DNA from: Corynebacterium sp. HMSC05H05 | GTDB taxonomy: Bacteria; Actinomycetota; Actinomycetes; Mycobacteriales; Mycobacteriaceae | Assembly (NCBI RefSeq): GCF_001807265.1 | Contig: NZ_KV788383.1 | Location: forward strand, 1-64,000 | DNA length: 64,000 bases | Reading direction: 5' to 3' | In this document: in pieces, positions 27,809 to 37,128 of the stretch | How the letters are laid out: each line of letters starts with the position of its first letter | Numbering within the stretch: position 1 is the first letter of the stretch | Notes under the pieces: model-generated | What the model saw: only the letters and a program-made list of their open reading frames with translations | Told to the model about the DNA's origin: nothing | Database searches by the model: none | Program-made: the position numbers and the translations under genes

Positions 27809-28584
27809 GCTGGCAGCGCAAAGCAGGCGCGGTGATCGTCGCGCTGGTCGCCCTGGCGGCCGTGGTCTCGCTTGTGTGGACGCCTTACGACCCGCTGCAG
27901 ACAGAAGTTGTCGCGCGTTTGCAAGGTTCTTCCCCGGCGCACTGGATGGGCACCGACCAGTTCGGGCGCGACATCGCCTCGCGCGTAATGGACGGCGCGC
28001 GGCTGACGCTGACCGTGGCTGTGGGCGCCGTCGGGCTGTCCGGACTGATCGGCGTGCCGCTGGGGATCTGGGCCGGCATGCGCCGCGGCGCCTCGCGGGT
28101 GGTCATGGCCGGCGCCGACCTGCTGCTGGCCTTCCCCGCGCTGCTCTTAGCGATCGTGTTCACCGCCGTGTTCGGCGCCTCCATCTGGATTGTGGTGCTG
28201 GCCATCGGCATCGCCGGCATCCCCGCCTTCGTGCGCGTGGCGCGCGCCGGGACCATGCAGGTGATGCAGCGCGACTACATCCTGGCCGCGCGCATCGCCA
28301 AGGTCTCCGGCCCTGCGATCGCGTGGCGGCACGTGCTGCCGAACATTTGGCCGCTCGTGCTCACCCAGGTCTCCGTCGCCGTCGCCCTGGCCATCCTGGC
28401 GGAGGCCGGCCTGTCGTTCCTCGGCCTCGGCGCGCCGGCACCGTACGCCTCCTGGGGCCGCATGCTGCAGGCCTCCCAGCCGTACCTAGCCACCTCCCCG
28501 CACCTGGCGCTGTGGCCCGGCGCTGCAATCGCCCTGACCGTGCTGGGCTTCAACCTTTTGGGAAACGCTGATGATCGACGTTAA
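27805..28584 (+). CDS. ABC importer permease (DppC-like)
   Basis: A 259-residue permease of the DppC/OppC type. HWMGTDQFGRDIASRV (about 47-62) is the family signature, and the EAA loop RDYILAARIAKVSG follows. About six helices. It is somewhat shorter than typical DppC (about 290-300), because the N-terminal cytoplasmic part is brief. It overlaps the ATPase gene by 14 bases. Confidence 0.92.
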   Translation: MSWQRKAGAVIVALVALAAVVSLVWTPYDPLQTEVVARLQGSSPAHWMGTDQFGRDIASRVMDGARLTLTVAVGAVGLSGLIGVPLGIWAGMRRGASRVVMAGADLLLAFPALLLAIVFTAVFGASIWIVVLAIGIAGIPAFVRVARAGTMQVMQRDYILAARIAKVSGPAIAWRHVLPNIWPLVLTQVSVAVALAILAEAGLSFLGLGAPAPYASWGRMLQASQPYLATSPHLALWPGAAIALTVLGFNLLGNADDRR

Positions 28585-29902
28585 CCACCTTTCCATCCCC
28601 GGCATCCTCGACGACATCACGTTCTCGGTCGCGCCGGGCGAGCGCGTCGGCATCATTGGCGAGTCCGGCTCCGGCAAGTCCGTCACCGCGCTGACCATCA
28701 TGGGCTTAAGCGACCTGCCGGCGGAAGGCTCCGTCACCGTCGACGGCACCGAGATGGTGGGCACGCCGGACCGCGTGCGCAGGCGCGTGCGCGGCACAAA
28801 GGTCGCGATGGTGTTCCAGGAGCCGATGACGGCGCTGGACCCGTTGAAAAAGATCGGCGCCCTCGTCTCCCCCGAGTCGTTGCGCGAGGTCGGCGTGGAC
28901 CGCCCGAACGCCTACCCGCACGAGCTGTCCGGCGGGCAGCGCCAGCGCGTGCTTATCGCGTTGGCGCTGAGCAAAAACCCGGACGTTCTGATCTGCGACG
29001 AACCCACCACCGCCTTAGACGCCATCGTGCAGGCGGATATCCTGGAGCTTTTAGACCGCCTCGTGCGCGAGCGCGGCATGGCGCTGTTGTTCATCTCCCA
29101 CGACCTCGCCGTGGTACGCCGCATGACCGACCGGGTGCTCGTGTTCAAAGGCGGGCGCATGATGGCGCCGGATTCCGACTACGCCCAGGCACTTACCGCG
29201 GCGGCGGTGCCCGGCCCGCCCGCCGAACCGGTCGCACTCGGCGAGCCGGTGGTCACGCTCGACGGGGTCTCGCTGCGGCGTGGGCACACCCTGGCCGTGA
29301 ACGACGTGGACCTCACCGTGCGCGCCGGCGAGCGCCTCGCCATCGTCGGCGGGTCCGGCTCCGGCAAGACGTCGCTGTTGCACCTCATCGCGGGCCTGCG
29401 CGAGCCGACCGCCGGCACCGTGCGCGTGCAGGGTGACGTGCAGATGGTCTTCCAGGACCCATACTCGTCGCTGGATCCGCGGATGGCCGTGAGGACGTCG
29501 ATACGCGAGGCAGGCGTCGATGCCGCCCGCGCCGACGAAGTGCTTGCTCGCGTGGGGCTCGAAGGCACCGGCGACCGCACACCACGGCAGTTCTCGGGCG
29601 GGCAGCGCCAGCGCATCTCGATCGCGCGCGCCGCGGCACCACGCCCGAGCATTTTGCTTGCCGACGAACCCGTCTCCGCGCTCGACGCCACCATCCAGGA
29701 CCAGGTGCTGGACCTGCTGCGCGATACCGTCGGCACGCACACGCTGATTTTTGTCACCCACGACCTGACAGTCGCGCGCGAGCTGTGCCCCACCGTGGCG
29801 GTGATGCGGCACGGGCGCATCGTGGAGCACGGTGCCACCGAACAGGTCTGGGCGGCACCAAAACACCCGTACACGCGCGAGTTGCTCGACGCTGTGCTGT
29901 AG
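28571..29902 (+). CDS. ABC importer ATPase with two fused nucleotide-binding domains
   Basis: A 443-residue protein that contains both ATPase halves (DppD- and DppF-like) in one chain. Domain 1 has GESGSGKS, ELSGGQRQR and VLICDEPTTALD; domain 2 has GGSGSGKT, QFSGGQRQR and ILLADEPVSALD. A short linker near residue 210-225 joins them, and both domains are compact compared with stand-alone DppD/DppF. One such protein could power the importer without a separate subunit. Last gene of the operon, overlapping the permease gene by 14 bases. Confidence 0.92.
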   Translation: MIDVNHLSIPGILDDITFSVAPGERVGIIGESGSGKSVTALTIMGLSDLPAEGSVTVDGTEMVGTPDRVRRRVRGTKVAMVFQEPMTALDPLKKIGALVSPESLREVGVDRPNAYPHELSGGQRQRVLIALALSKNPDVLICDEPTTALDAIVQADILELLDRLVRERGMALLFISHDLAVVRRMTDRVLVFKGGRMMAPDSDYAQALTAAAVPGPPAEPVALGEPVVTLDGVSLRRGHTLAVNDVDLTVRAGERLAIVGGSGSGKTSLLHLIAGLREPTAGTVRVQGDVQMVFQDPYSSLDPRMAVRTSIREAGVDAARADEVLARVGLEGTGDRTPRQFSGGQRQRISIARAAAPRPSILLADEPVSALDATIQDQVLDLLRDTVGTHTLIFVTHDLTVARELCPTVAVMRHGRIVEHGATEQVWAAPKHPYTRELLDAVL

Positions 29903-29905
29903 ATT
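29900..29905 (+). promoter_or_regulatory. -10 box of the ribokinase gene (leaderless)
   Basis: TAGATT, seven bases before the ATG at 29913; its TAG is also the stop codon of the ATPase gene. Confidence 0.55.
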
Positions 29906-29912
29906 GTCGCCC

Positions 29913-30809
29913 ATGAGTATGTGCGTCGTCGGATCCATCAACGCCGACCTGCCCGTCAACGTGGAGCGCCACCCCACCCCGGGCGAAACCCTGCTGGGCT
30001 CGGGCGGCGGGATCACCGCCGGCGGCAAGGGCGCGAACCAGGCCGTCGCCGCGGCGAAGCTGGGCACCCCTGTCGTGCTCGTCGGCGCGACCGGCACCGA
30101 CGCCAACGCCGAGCCCGCCACCGCAATCCTGCGCGAGGCCGGGGTGGACATGCGCCACGTCGAGGAAGTCGAGGAGGTCACCGGCCTGGCCGTGATCACC
30201 GTCGCAGCCAACGGCGAGAACACGGTGCTGGTGGTGCCCGGTGCGAATGCGCTGGTGGGCGCGGCATTCGTAGACAGGCACGCCGACGCCGTGGAGACCG
30301 CCGAGTTGGTGCTGCTGCAGGGCGAGATCCCCGCCGACGGGTTTGCGCGCGCCGTGGAGCTGGCGCGGGGGCGCGTGGTGGTCAACCTCGCGCCCGTCGT
30401 CGACGTGCCGCGCGAGGCGCTGCTTGCCGCCGATCCCCTCATGGCCAACGAGCACGAAGCTGGCTTGATCCTGGAGCAGCTCGGCCTCGACGGCGCGGGC
30501 ACGCCGGAGGAGCTGGCGCGGCGCCTGCTGGACGCCGGGTTCGCCTCCGTGGTGCTCACCTTGGGCTCCGCGGGCGCGCTGGTGGCCACCGCCGAGGAGC
30601 TCACCCACATCGACTCGCCCAAGGTGGAGGCGGTGGACACCGTCGGCGCGGGCGACTCGTTCGCGGGCGCGTTCTGCCACCGCATCCTCGAGGGCGACAG
30701 CATGGCCGATGCCGCGGCGTTCGCCTGCCGCGTCGGCGCGTTCTCTGTCACCCGACCCGGCGCGCAGCCGTCCTACCCGTCCGTGGGAGACGCGCTGCCA
30801 GAGCTCTAG
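29913..30809 (+). CDS. rbsK: Ribokinase
   Basis: A 298-residue PfkB-family sugar kinase that phosphorylates ribose to ribose 5-phosphate. The ribokinase signature GGKGANQAVAAAKLG (about 36-50) and the second PfkB motif DTVGAGDSFAGAF with catalytic Asp (about 249) are intact. Acting on nucleosides or other pentoses is possible. A TAGATT box lies seven bases before the ATG, so it probably has its own leaderless transcript despite standing only ten bases after the ABC operon. A second ATG follows two codons later. Confidence 0.9.
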   Translation: MSMCVVGSINADLPVNVERHPTPGETLLGSGGGITAGGKGANQAVAAAKLGTPVVLVGATGTDANAEPATAILREAGVDMRHVEEVEEVTGLAVITVAANGENTVLVVPGANALVGAAFVDRHADAVETAELVLLQGEIPADGFARAVELARGRVVVNLAPVVDVPREALLAADPLMANEHEAGLILEQLGLDGAGTPEELARRLLDAGFASVVLTLGSAGALVATAEELTHIDSPKVEAVDTVGAGDSFAGAFCHRILEGDSMADAAAFACRVGAFSVTRPGAQPSYPSVGDALPEL

Positions 30810-30819
30810 ACCCCCTGCT

Positions 30820-31998
30820 CTAGACCCCAGCCATGTCCAGCAGGCGGCCCAGCACCGCCGCACCGTGGCGGCGCAGCCCGTCGTGCTGGTAGGCGTCCGT
30901 CTCAAAGACCTGCGCGCCGATCGTCGAGGCGGTCTGAAGCGACAGCTCGCGCGGGACGAAGATGTCGTCGGTGTACACCGCCGCGTAGGCGTCGTAGTCG
31001 CCGCTAAGCCCCGCGTACAGGTTGGACCAGTCGTCCTTTTCCGCCAGCTCGTGTGCCACCTGCTCGAACGGGCGCAGCGCCGGGTCTTCGTCGAATTGGA
31101 ACGGGAAAATGTGCTCGCCGGTGAGGTAGAACTCTGCATCGTCGGGGCTGGCGTCCGGCGCGAAACCTTCCAGCTCGCGGGATACCCGCTCGGCCGCCCA
31201 GTTGGTCGCCCCCGGCACCGTCCCGCCGTAGATGGTTTCGTGCACCGCGGCATACAGCGGCCCCTTGGCGAAGCTGACGCGCTCGCCCACCTCCGCCAGA
31301 AAATCGGTGCACAGCCGGCCGTTGGGGTGAAACGGCGCCTCGAACAGCCGCGCCAGCGACTCGAAGCCGCCCTCGCGCCCCAGCTCGATGCCCACGGTGC
31401 GCAGCCGGCGCGCACTCAGCCGCTCCCCCGTCGGCAAAACCTCCTCCTGAGCTTCGAGGTGGCGGCACACCTCGCGCATCATCCGCTCGGCGTCGGGGTA
31501 GGCCTCGTTGAACTGCAGGTGGCGCCGCTTCAGCTTCGCAAACGTCGCCCGGTAGACCTCGTCTGGGCCTTCGCCTATCGACGGCACACCTCCGGTAAAC
31601 AACGCTTTACCCACACCCTCCGGGCGCGCGGCCAGGTAATGCATGAGACAGAACCCGCCGAAGGACTGGCCCAGCACGTCCCAGCGGTCAAGCCCCATCT
31701 CTTCGCGCAGCGCTTCGGCGTCGGCGACGATCTCGTCGGCACGCAGGCTGGCCAGTACATCCGTGCGTATCAGCTCCGGGGTGGCCGAGTCTATGCGGGT
31801 GGACCGGCCGGTGCCGCGCTGGTCCAGCAGCACCACCTGGTAGCCGCGTTCAAGCGCGTGGCTGACCCACTCGAAGCGCTGGCGCGGCGCCGGAAAACCG
31901 GGCCCGCCCTGCAGGTACAAAAGCGCCGGGGCCTGGGTCTCGCCCAGCACACGGGCGAAGACGGTGAACCCGCCGCGGGTGATTTCGATCTCGCGCAT
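30820..31998 (-). CDS. S33-type alpha/beta hydrolase (prolyl aminopeptidase-like), copy 1
   Basis: A 392-residue alpha/beta hydrolase related to proline iminopeptidases. The oxyanion motif QGGPG (30-34), DQRGTGRS and nucleophile elbow GQSFGG (Ser112) are present, with a likely acid Asp in YTDDIF and base His in YQHDG near the C-terminus. It is longer than the standard ~310-residue enzyme because of a large helical cap (about 140-320). Cytoplasmic, no signal peptide. Its ATG overlaps the stop codon of a second, related hydrolase (TGATG near 31998), so the pair is coupled. The family removes N-terminal proline, but the substrate here is unproven. Confidence 0.85.
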   Translation of the reverse strand: MREIEITRGGFTVFARVLGETQAPALLYLQGGPGFPAPRQRFEWVSHALERGYQVVLLDQRGTGRSTRIDSATPELIRTDVLASLRADEIVADAEALREEMGLDRWDVLGQSFGGFCLMHYLAARPEGVGKALFTGGVPSIGEGPDEVYRATFAKLKRRHLQFNEAYPDAERMMREVCRHLEAQEEVLPTGERLSARRLRTVGIELGREGGFESLARLFEAPFHPNGRLCTDFLAEVGERVSFAKGPLYAAVHETIYGGTVPGATNWAAERVSRELEGFAPDASPDDAEFYLTGEHIFPFQFDEDPALRPFEQVAHELAEKDDWSNLYAGLSGDYDAYAAVYTDDIFVPRELSLQTASTIGAQVFETDAYQHDGLRRHGAAVLGRLLDMAGV

Positions 31999-33215
31999 CA
32001 GTCCAGCCTTTCAAACAGGCCGCGGGCGACATCCGCGCCGTGCGCCCAGATGCCGTCGTGGAACCACTCGGAGTGCGTCCACACCTGCAAGTTCGGGGTC
32101 TTGCGGGCGGATTGGATGGTCAGCTCGTACGGGATGAACACGTCCTTTTCGTACAGGATCGCCGCGGCCGGAACCGTGTTCGCAGACATGTCCTTAGCCT
32201 GCGCCTTTAAGTCCGTGCGGTGATGCACCTGGTCCACCGCTTCGTAGAAGGGGGTAAGCGCCGGGTCTTCCTCGAAGTGGGTGCGGAAGAAGTGGTTGCC
32301 AAGCAGGGGCAGATCATAGAACTCCTCGCGCCAGATGCGGTCCGCGGACCAGTTCACCGCGTGGCCCGGCCGCGCCATCACGGTCTCGTGGATCACGGCC
32401 CACAGCGGCATGGTCTCCAGCGAAATGATGCTGCCGAGCTGCGCCAGGAAATCTCCGCGCAGGCGCTTCTCCCCGCCACGGGTGGTAAACGGTGCCTCGA
32501 ACAGGTTGGCCAGCCGGGCGAAATCGTCCTCCTCGCCCAGCAGCACGCCGGCCATCTTCATCCTTGTTGCGGACAGACGCTCCCCGGTGGGCATGCGCTC
32601 GTCGTGGTTATCCAGGTGGTCGGCAACCTCTTCGACTCTGTCTTTCATCCACGGAATCGTGCGGAAAAGCTCCCGCTGCCTCTGCGCGAGCAATTGGAAC
32701 GTCAGGCGGTTGAACGCGTCGACGTCCATCTCCGGCTCCGGCACCGCGCCCGCCAGGTGCACGCGGCGCAAGCCCGACGGGAAGTAGGACAGGTACGAGC
32801 TCGCGCACGCCGCACCGAAGGAATTGCCCAACAGGTCCCACTGCTCAAGGCCCAAATGTTGGCGCATCGCCTCGGCGTCGGCGGCCACATCCGGCGGGCG
32901 CAGGTGCGCGAGCATGTCCGCGGTGATGCGCTCGGGCGTGGTGCGGTCGATCTTGTGGGAGCGCCCCGTGCCGCGCTCGTCCATCAAAAACACGCGGTAG
33001 CGCTTCAGCGCCTCCGGAATCCAGTCCATCAGCATCCGGGGGCCGGGCTTGCCGGGGCCACCCTGGAAATACGCGATGGCCGGCAGTGAGTCGTCGGCAG
33101 AAAGCTCGCGGCAAAAGACGCTGATATTGCCTGAGGACGCATCCTCTCGGCTCACCGGCACCTCAATCTCATGCTCCCGCACGGTGACATCCGGCAAGAA
33201 TACGGTGGAGCCCAT
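31998..33215 (-). CDS. S33-type alpha/beta hydrolase (prolyl aminopeptidase-like), copy 2
   Basis: A 405-residue paralogue of the next gene downstream, sharing QGGPG, DERGTGRS, GNSFGA (Ser132), the ERITADMLAHLRP/ERLSATR segments and a C-terminal HDGIWAHG. The two proteins match along their whole length, so they arose by tandem duplication and then diverged. The ATG at 33215 is well supported by a GGAGG ribosome-binding site seven bases upstream. Remarkably, this ATG overlaps the ATG of the divergent plus-strand gene by two bases. Confidence 0.85.
   Translation of the reverse strand: MGSTVFLPDVTVREHEIEVPVSREDASSGNISVFCRELSADDSLPAIAYFQGGPGKPGPRMLMDWIPEALKRYRVFLMDERGTGRSHKIDRTTPERITADMLAHLRPPDVAADAEAMRQHLGLEQWDLLGNSFGAACASSYLSYFPSGLRRVHLAGAVPEPEMDVDAFNRLTFQLLAQRQRELFRTIPWMKDRVEEVADHLDNHDERMPTGERLSATRMKMAGVLLGEEDDFARLANLFEAPFTTRGGEKRLRGDFLAQLGSIISLETMPLWAVIHETVMARPGHAVNWSADRIWREEFYDLPLLGNHFFRTHFEEDPALTPFYEAVDQVHHRTDLKAQAKDMSANTVPAAAILYEKDVFIPYELTIQSARKTPNLQVWTHSEWFHDGIWAHGADVARGLFERLD
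33201..33206 (+). promoter_or_regulatory. -10 box of the 669-residue membrane protein gene
   Basis: TACGGT, seven bases before the plus-strand ATG at 33214 and inside the first codons of the divergent hydrolase gene. Confidence 0.5.
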
Positions 33216-35223
33216 GGGATACCCTCCAGATATGCAAGTGCGTTCCTACCAGGACATCGGACACGACTTCCTCGTCCCAGAATCGTTCAGTGCAACGATG
33301 CTACCGGAGTGGCGGTTGGCGTCCTTTTCTCTGGTGCTGCCCATCCCCGAAGCAGCGAGTCTGACCGCGGACGGGAAACCGTTCGACCTCGGCGCACACG
33401 GCTGGGCCTACGGGCGCGACAAGGGGCTGCGCACCATCGAAAACCCCATGTGGGACCATTCGCGCGGCGTCTTCCGCAAGCCCGACGAGCGCGAAGGCTA
33501 CTACGGCGATGTCATCGTCGAAGGCGGCCGGCCTTACTACAACGACGCGCGCAACCGATTCCTGGAGCCGGTGCACGATGCCGTGGGCGCAGGCTCCGTT
33601 GACGCGGACGTGAAGCGCACCGCGGACACCCGCCCGCACGCGAACCGGGAAGTGTTCGACCACTCGGAGCTGGATGAGGTGGTGGAGAAAAACCGGAGGC
33701 GTCGGAAAGCAAATGCCACCGCCGCCGAAGAGGTGGACCTTGCTGATGCGGGCTGGGACCCCGCGATCGCCGCGCACCACCTCGTCTTCGACGAGATTCC
33801 CAACGAAACCGCCTTCGAGCTGGTCAACTACGACCACCAAGTCGCGTGGGAGGACCAGGTGCGCGGCACGCGCGGAAGCCACGGCACCGCCACGCTGCGG
33901 CTGCTGTCGGCGGAGGTGCTGCAATTCCACGACCTGCACCTGACCAACCTGGCCGCCAAGGTGCCCGAGCCGGCGCACGTGGTCAGCGACTTCTTGGTGC
34001 TCAACGTCGTGGCGGAAAACCTCTCCTCGGCCACGCTTGGATTCTTGAGCGCCGCGTTGACCAAGCCGCGCAATTCGGTGCAGTTCTACGACCGCGCCGG
34101 CGACTACGACTACAGCCCGCCGCAGCTGTACGCCCTGACCAAGTTCGTCAACCGCGCCGTGCGCGAAATCGATGCTGCGCTGGGCCGAGACACCTCCATG
34201 AAACTGTCCACCAGCGGCGGGCTCGTGGCCACCTGCAAAGGCGAATGCTCCAGCACGTTCACGCTGCCCGCCCCGCAACGCGTGGCCGTGGCCATCCCCA
34301 ACCCCGCAAGGCCGGAATCAGTGCTGGACACCTTGAGCGAAGGCAACAACGGCTCGGTGCCAAAGCGTATCGACGCTCCGTTGGTGCTCGACGACCCGGA
34401 AAGCACCTGGAAATGGCACGAGCAATGGGCCTGGCAGATCCTCACCGGGGCGGACTCCTACCCCGAGCAGGTGCCGCTGCAAACGCCCGAGGCCCTAAGC
34501 GGGTTCGTGGCGGCGAAGCTGTCATCCTGGACCGTGATGACCTCCGAGGCCGGCGTGGGCATGGTGCGCAGCAAGTCCGCCAGCCGCGAAGGGATGCGCT
34601 ACTGGTCGCTCGCCAACACCCGGTTCGTGGACCTGGTGATGCTGCAGATGCGCGCCCAGGCGGGCGAGACGCACCTGCGCAAGTCCCTGAAGATCATCGG
34701 CGACTCCGCGGCGCACACCAGCCGTGCCGACGGCGCCGCCGGGTCGGAGCAGGTGCAGCGCAAGGCACTCCAAGCGGACCTGGAGCGCCTGGAGAAGCTG
34801 CAGCTCGACCACATTGAGATCCGCGACAAGCTGTGGTTTCGGCGCGTGCCGGGCCGCGACATCGACACCCGCGTGCTCAAGGGCCTGCAGCGCGCCACCG
34901 GCTTCGACCAGCTACGCGACGACTTCGACACCAAGGTCAAATCCCGCCAAGGCGTGATCCGCACCCAGTTTGAGCAGGTCACCGGCGAAATCGCCGAGGC
35001 GGAAGCGAAGCGCTCCGAAGCGATGAACCTGATTCTGGGCTTCGTCGCCGCGGCCATCGGTGCCCCGGACTGGGCCCAGGCCGCCGGCTGGGAGGGCCTG
35101 TGGGGCAACCTGGCCATGGGGCTGATCATCTTCGTGCTGATGTTCGCCCTGGTGTGGGCCCTGCAGGCGGTGTTCAGGACCGCCAACAAGCAGGGCCGCC
35201 ATCTCCGCTTCGTGGAGGAGTAG
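33214..35223 (+). CDS. Large unrecognised protein with C-terminal membrane hairpin
   Basis: A 669-residue protein that I cannot assign to a family. A large soluble part (1-590) carries a basic linker KNRRRRK near 160 and a cysteine pair CKGEC near 345. A helical, probably coiled-coil region (about 500-600) leads to two membrane helices (about 600-616 and 632-654) and a short basic cytoplasmic tail. Coiled coil plus two terminal helices recalls CorA-type channels, but the GMN loop is absent. The ATG at 33214 follows TACGGT by seven bases; a second ATG at 33232 lacks a ribosome-binding site. It converges on lepA with no gap. Confidence 0.75.
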   Translation: MGYPPDMQVRSYQDIGHDFLVPESFSATMLPEWRLASFSLVLPIPEAASLTADGKPFDLGAHGWAYGRDKGLRTIENPMWDHSRGVFRKPDEREGYYGDVIVEGGRPYYNDARNRFLEPVHDAVGAGSVDADVKRTADTRPHANREVFDHSELDEVVEKNRRRRKANATAAEEVDLADAGWDPAIAAHHLVFDEIPNETAFELVNYDHQVAWEDQVRGTRGSHGTATLRLLSAEVLQFHDLHLTNLAAKVPEPAHVVSDFLVLNVVAENLSSATLGFLSAALTKPRNSVQFYDRAGDYDYSPPQLYALTKFVNRAVREIDAALGRDTSMKLSTSGGLVATCKGECSSTFTLPAPQRVAVAIPNPARPESVLDTLSEGNNGSVPKRIDAPLVLDDPESTWKWHEQWAWQILTGADSYPEQVPLQTPEALSGFVAAKLSSWTVMTSEAGVGMVRSKSASREGMRYWSLANTRFVDLVMLQMRAQAGETHLRKSLKIIGDSAAHTSRADGAAGSEQVQRKALQADLERLEKLQLDHIEIRDKLWFRRVPGRDIDTRVLKGLQRATGFDQLRDDFDTKVKSRQGVIRTQFEQVTGEIAEAEAKRSEAMNLILGFVAAAIGAPDWAQAAGWEGLWGNLAMGLIIFVLMFALVWALQAVFRTANKQGRHLRFVEE

Positions 35224-37083
35224 CTACTCCTCGCCGTCGGTGGACAGCGCCGCCACGAACGCCTCCTGCGGCACGGTGACGGAACCGATGTTCTTCATGC
35301 GCTTCTTACCGGCCTTCTGCTTCTCCAGCAGCTTGCGCTTGCGGGAGATGTCGCCGCCGTAGCACTTGGACAGCACGTCCTTGCGCAGCGCGCGGATGTT
35401 CTCGCGGGCGATGATCTTCGAGCCGATGGCGGCCTGGACCGGGACCTCGAACTGCTGGCGCGGGATGAGCTCCTTGAGCTTTTTGGTCATCTTGTTGCCG
35501 TACCACTGCGCGGAATCCTTGTGCACGATGGCGGAAAACGCGTCCACCGGCTCGCCCTGCAGCAGGATGTCCACCTTGACCAGGTCCGCGAGCTGTTCGC
35601 CGGCCTCTTCGTAGTTCAGCGAGGCGTAGCCCTTGGTGCGGGACTTCAGCATGTCGAAGAAGTCGAAGATGATCTCGCCGAGCGGCATGATGTAGCGCAG
35701 CTCCACGCGGTCCTCGGAGAGGTACTCCATGTTCTTCATCTGGCCGCGCTTGGACTGGCACAGCTCCATCGTGGAGCCCACGAACTCCTGGGGCACGATG
35801 ATGGTCATGTTCACGATCGGCTCGTGGACCTCGGGGATTTTGCCGCTGGGCCAGTCCGACGGGTTGTGCACGAGCTGCTCAGTGCCGTCCTCGGACACCA
35901 CGCGGTAGGTCACGCTCGGCGCGGTGGAGATCAGGTCCAAGTCGAACTCGCGCTCCAGGCGGGTGCGGGTGATCTCCATGTGCAACAGGCCCAAGAAGCC
36001 GCAACGGAAGCCGAAGCCCAGCGCGACGGAGGTTTCCGGCTCCCAGGTCAAGGAAGCGTCGTTAAGCTGCAGCTTCTCCAAGCTCTCGCGCAGCGTGGGG
36101 AAGTCTTCCTGGCTCACCGGGAACAGGCCCGAGTACACCATGGGCTTGACCTCTTCGAAACCCTCCAGCGGCTCCTCCGCGCCCTTGGAAGCCCAGGTGA
36201 CAGTGTCGCCGACGCGGGTGTCGCGCACGTCCTTCACGCCGGTAATCAGGTAGCCCACCTCGCCGGGGCCTAAGCCCTTCGTCTTCTTCATGGTGGGCGA
36301 GACGACGCCGATCTCGAGGATCTCGAGCGTCTTGCCGGTGTTCATCATCTGCACCTTCTGGTTCGGCTCGAGCTTGCCGTCCATCATGCGGATGTAGGTG
36401 ACCACGCCGCGGTAGGTGTCGTACACCGAGTCGAAGATCAACGCACGTGCAGGGGCATCCGCGCCGTGCTCAGACTCCGGAGCCGGGATCAGGTCCACCA
36501 CGCGGTCGAGCAGCTCCGGCACGCCCTCGCCCGTCTTGCCGGAGACACGCAGCACGTCCTCCGGCTCGCAGCCGATGATGTTGGCGATCTCCAGGGCGTA
36601 CTTCTCCGGGTCCGCCGCCGGCAGGTCGATCTTGTTCAGCACCGGGATGATCTCGAGGTCGTTGTCGATGGCCATGTAGAGGTTGGCCAGGGTTTGCGCC
36701 TCGATGCCCTGGGCTGCGTCGACAAGCAAAATTGCCCCCTCGCACGCGTCCAGGCTGCGGGCGACCTCATAGGAGAAGTCGACGTGGCCCGGTGTGTCGA
36801 TCATCTGCAGCACCATCTGCTCGCCGACGTGATCACCCGTCGAAGGCACCCACGGCAGGCGCACGTTTTGCGCCTTGATGGTGATGCCGCGTTCGCGCTC
36901 GATGTCCATGTTGTCGAGGTACTGGTCGCGCATCTCGCGCTCGTCGACAACGTTGGACAGCTGCAAAATGCGGTCTGCCAGCGTGGACTTGCCGTGGTCG
37001 ATGTGCGCGATGATGCAGAAGTTGCGGATCCGGGCGGGGTCCGTGAACGTTTCCTCTGCAAAATTCTTCGATTTGGCGGCCAT
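35224..37083 (-). CDS. lepA: Elongation factor 4 (LepA)
   Basis: A 619-residue translational GTPase. G1 is [10 protein letters not shown]3 is [11 protein letters not shown] and G4 is NKIDLP; domains II, III and V and the LepA-specific C-terminal domain ([17 protein letters not shown] region) follow. LepA acts on stalled or initiating ribosomes. The ATG at 37083 is chosen over a GTG three codons upstream. A TAGGAT box just ahead of that GTG would give a very short or no leader. Confidence 0.96.
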   Translation of the reverse strand: MAAKSKNFAEETFTDPARIRNFCIIAHIDHGKSTLADRILQLSNVVDEREMRDQYLDNMDIERERGITIKAQNVRLPWVPSTGDHVGEQMVLQMIDTPGHVDFSYEVARSLDACEGAILLVDAAQGIEAQTLANLYMAIDNDLEIIPVLNKIDLPAADPEKYALEIANIIGCEPEDVLRVSGKTGEGVPELLDRVVDLIPAPESEHGADAPARALIFDSVYDTYRGVVTYIRMMDGKLEPNQKVQMMNTGKTLEILEIGVVSPTMKKTKGLGPGEVGYLITGVKDVRDTRVGDTVTWASKGAEEPLEGFEEVKPMVYSGLFPVSQEDFPTLRESLEKLQLNDASLTWEPETSVALGFGFRCGFLGLLHMEITRTRLEREFDLDLISTAPSVTYRVVSEDGTEQLVHNPSDWPSGKIPEVHEPIVNMTIIVPQEFVGSTMELCQSKRGQMKNMEYLSEDRVELRYIMPLGEIIFDFFDMLKSRTKGYASLNYEEAGEQLADLVKVDILLQGEPVDAFSAIVHKDSAQWYGNKMTKKLKELIPRQQFEVPVQAAIGSKIIARENIRALRKDVLSKCYGGDISRKRKLLEKQKAGKKRMKNIGSVTVPQEAFVAALSTDGEE

Positions 37084-37115
37084 AGTTGCCACATCCTACT
37101 TTGCGCACCCCGCGC

Positions 37116-37121
37116 TACGGT
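37116..37121 (+). promoter_or_regulatory. -10 box of the CPBP protease gene (leaderless)
   Basis: TACGGT, seven bases before the ATG at 37129 and divergent from lepA. Confidence 0.55.
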
Positions 37122-37128
37122 ATGCACC

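Noticed and set aside
29051..31415. Long minus-strand frames opposite the importer ATPase, ribokinase and first hydrolase
   Set aside because: Ser/Ala/Arg-rich shadows of real genes with no motif or start signal.
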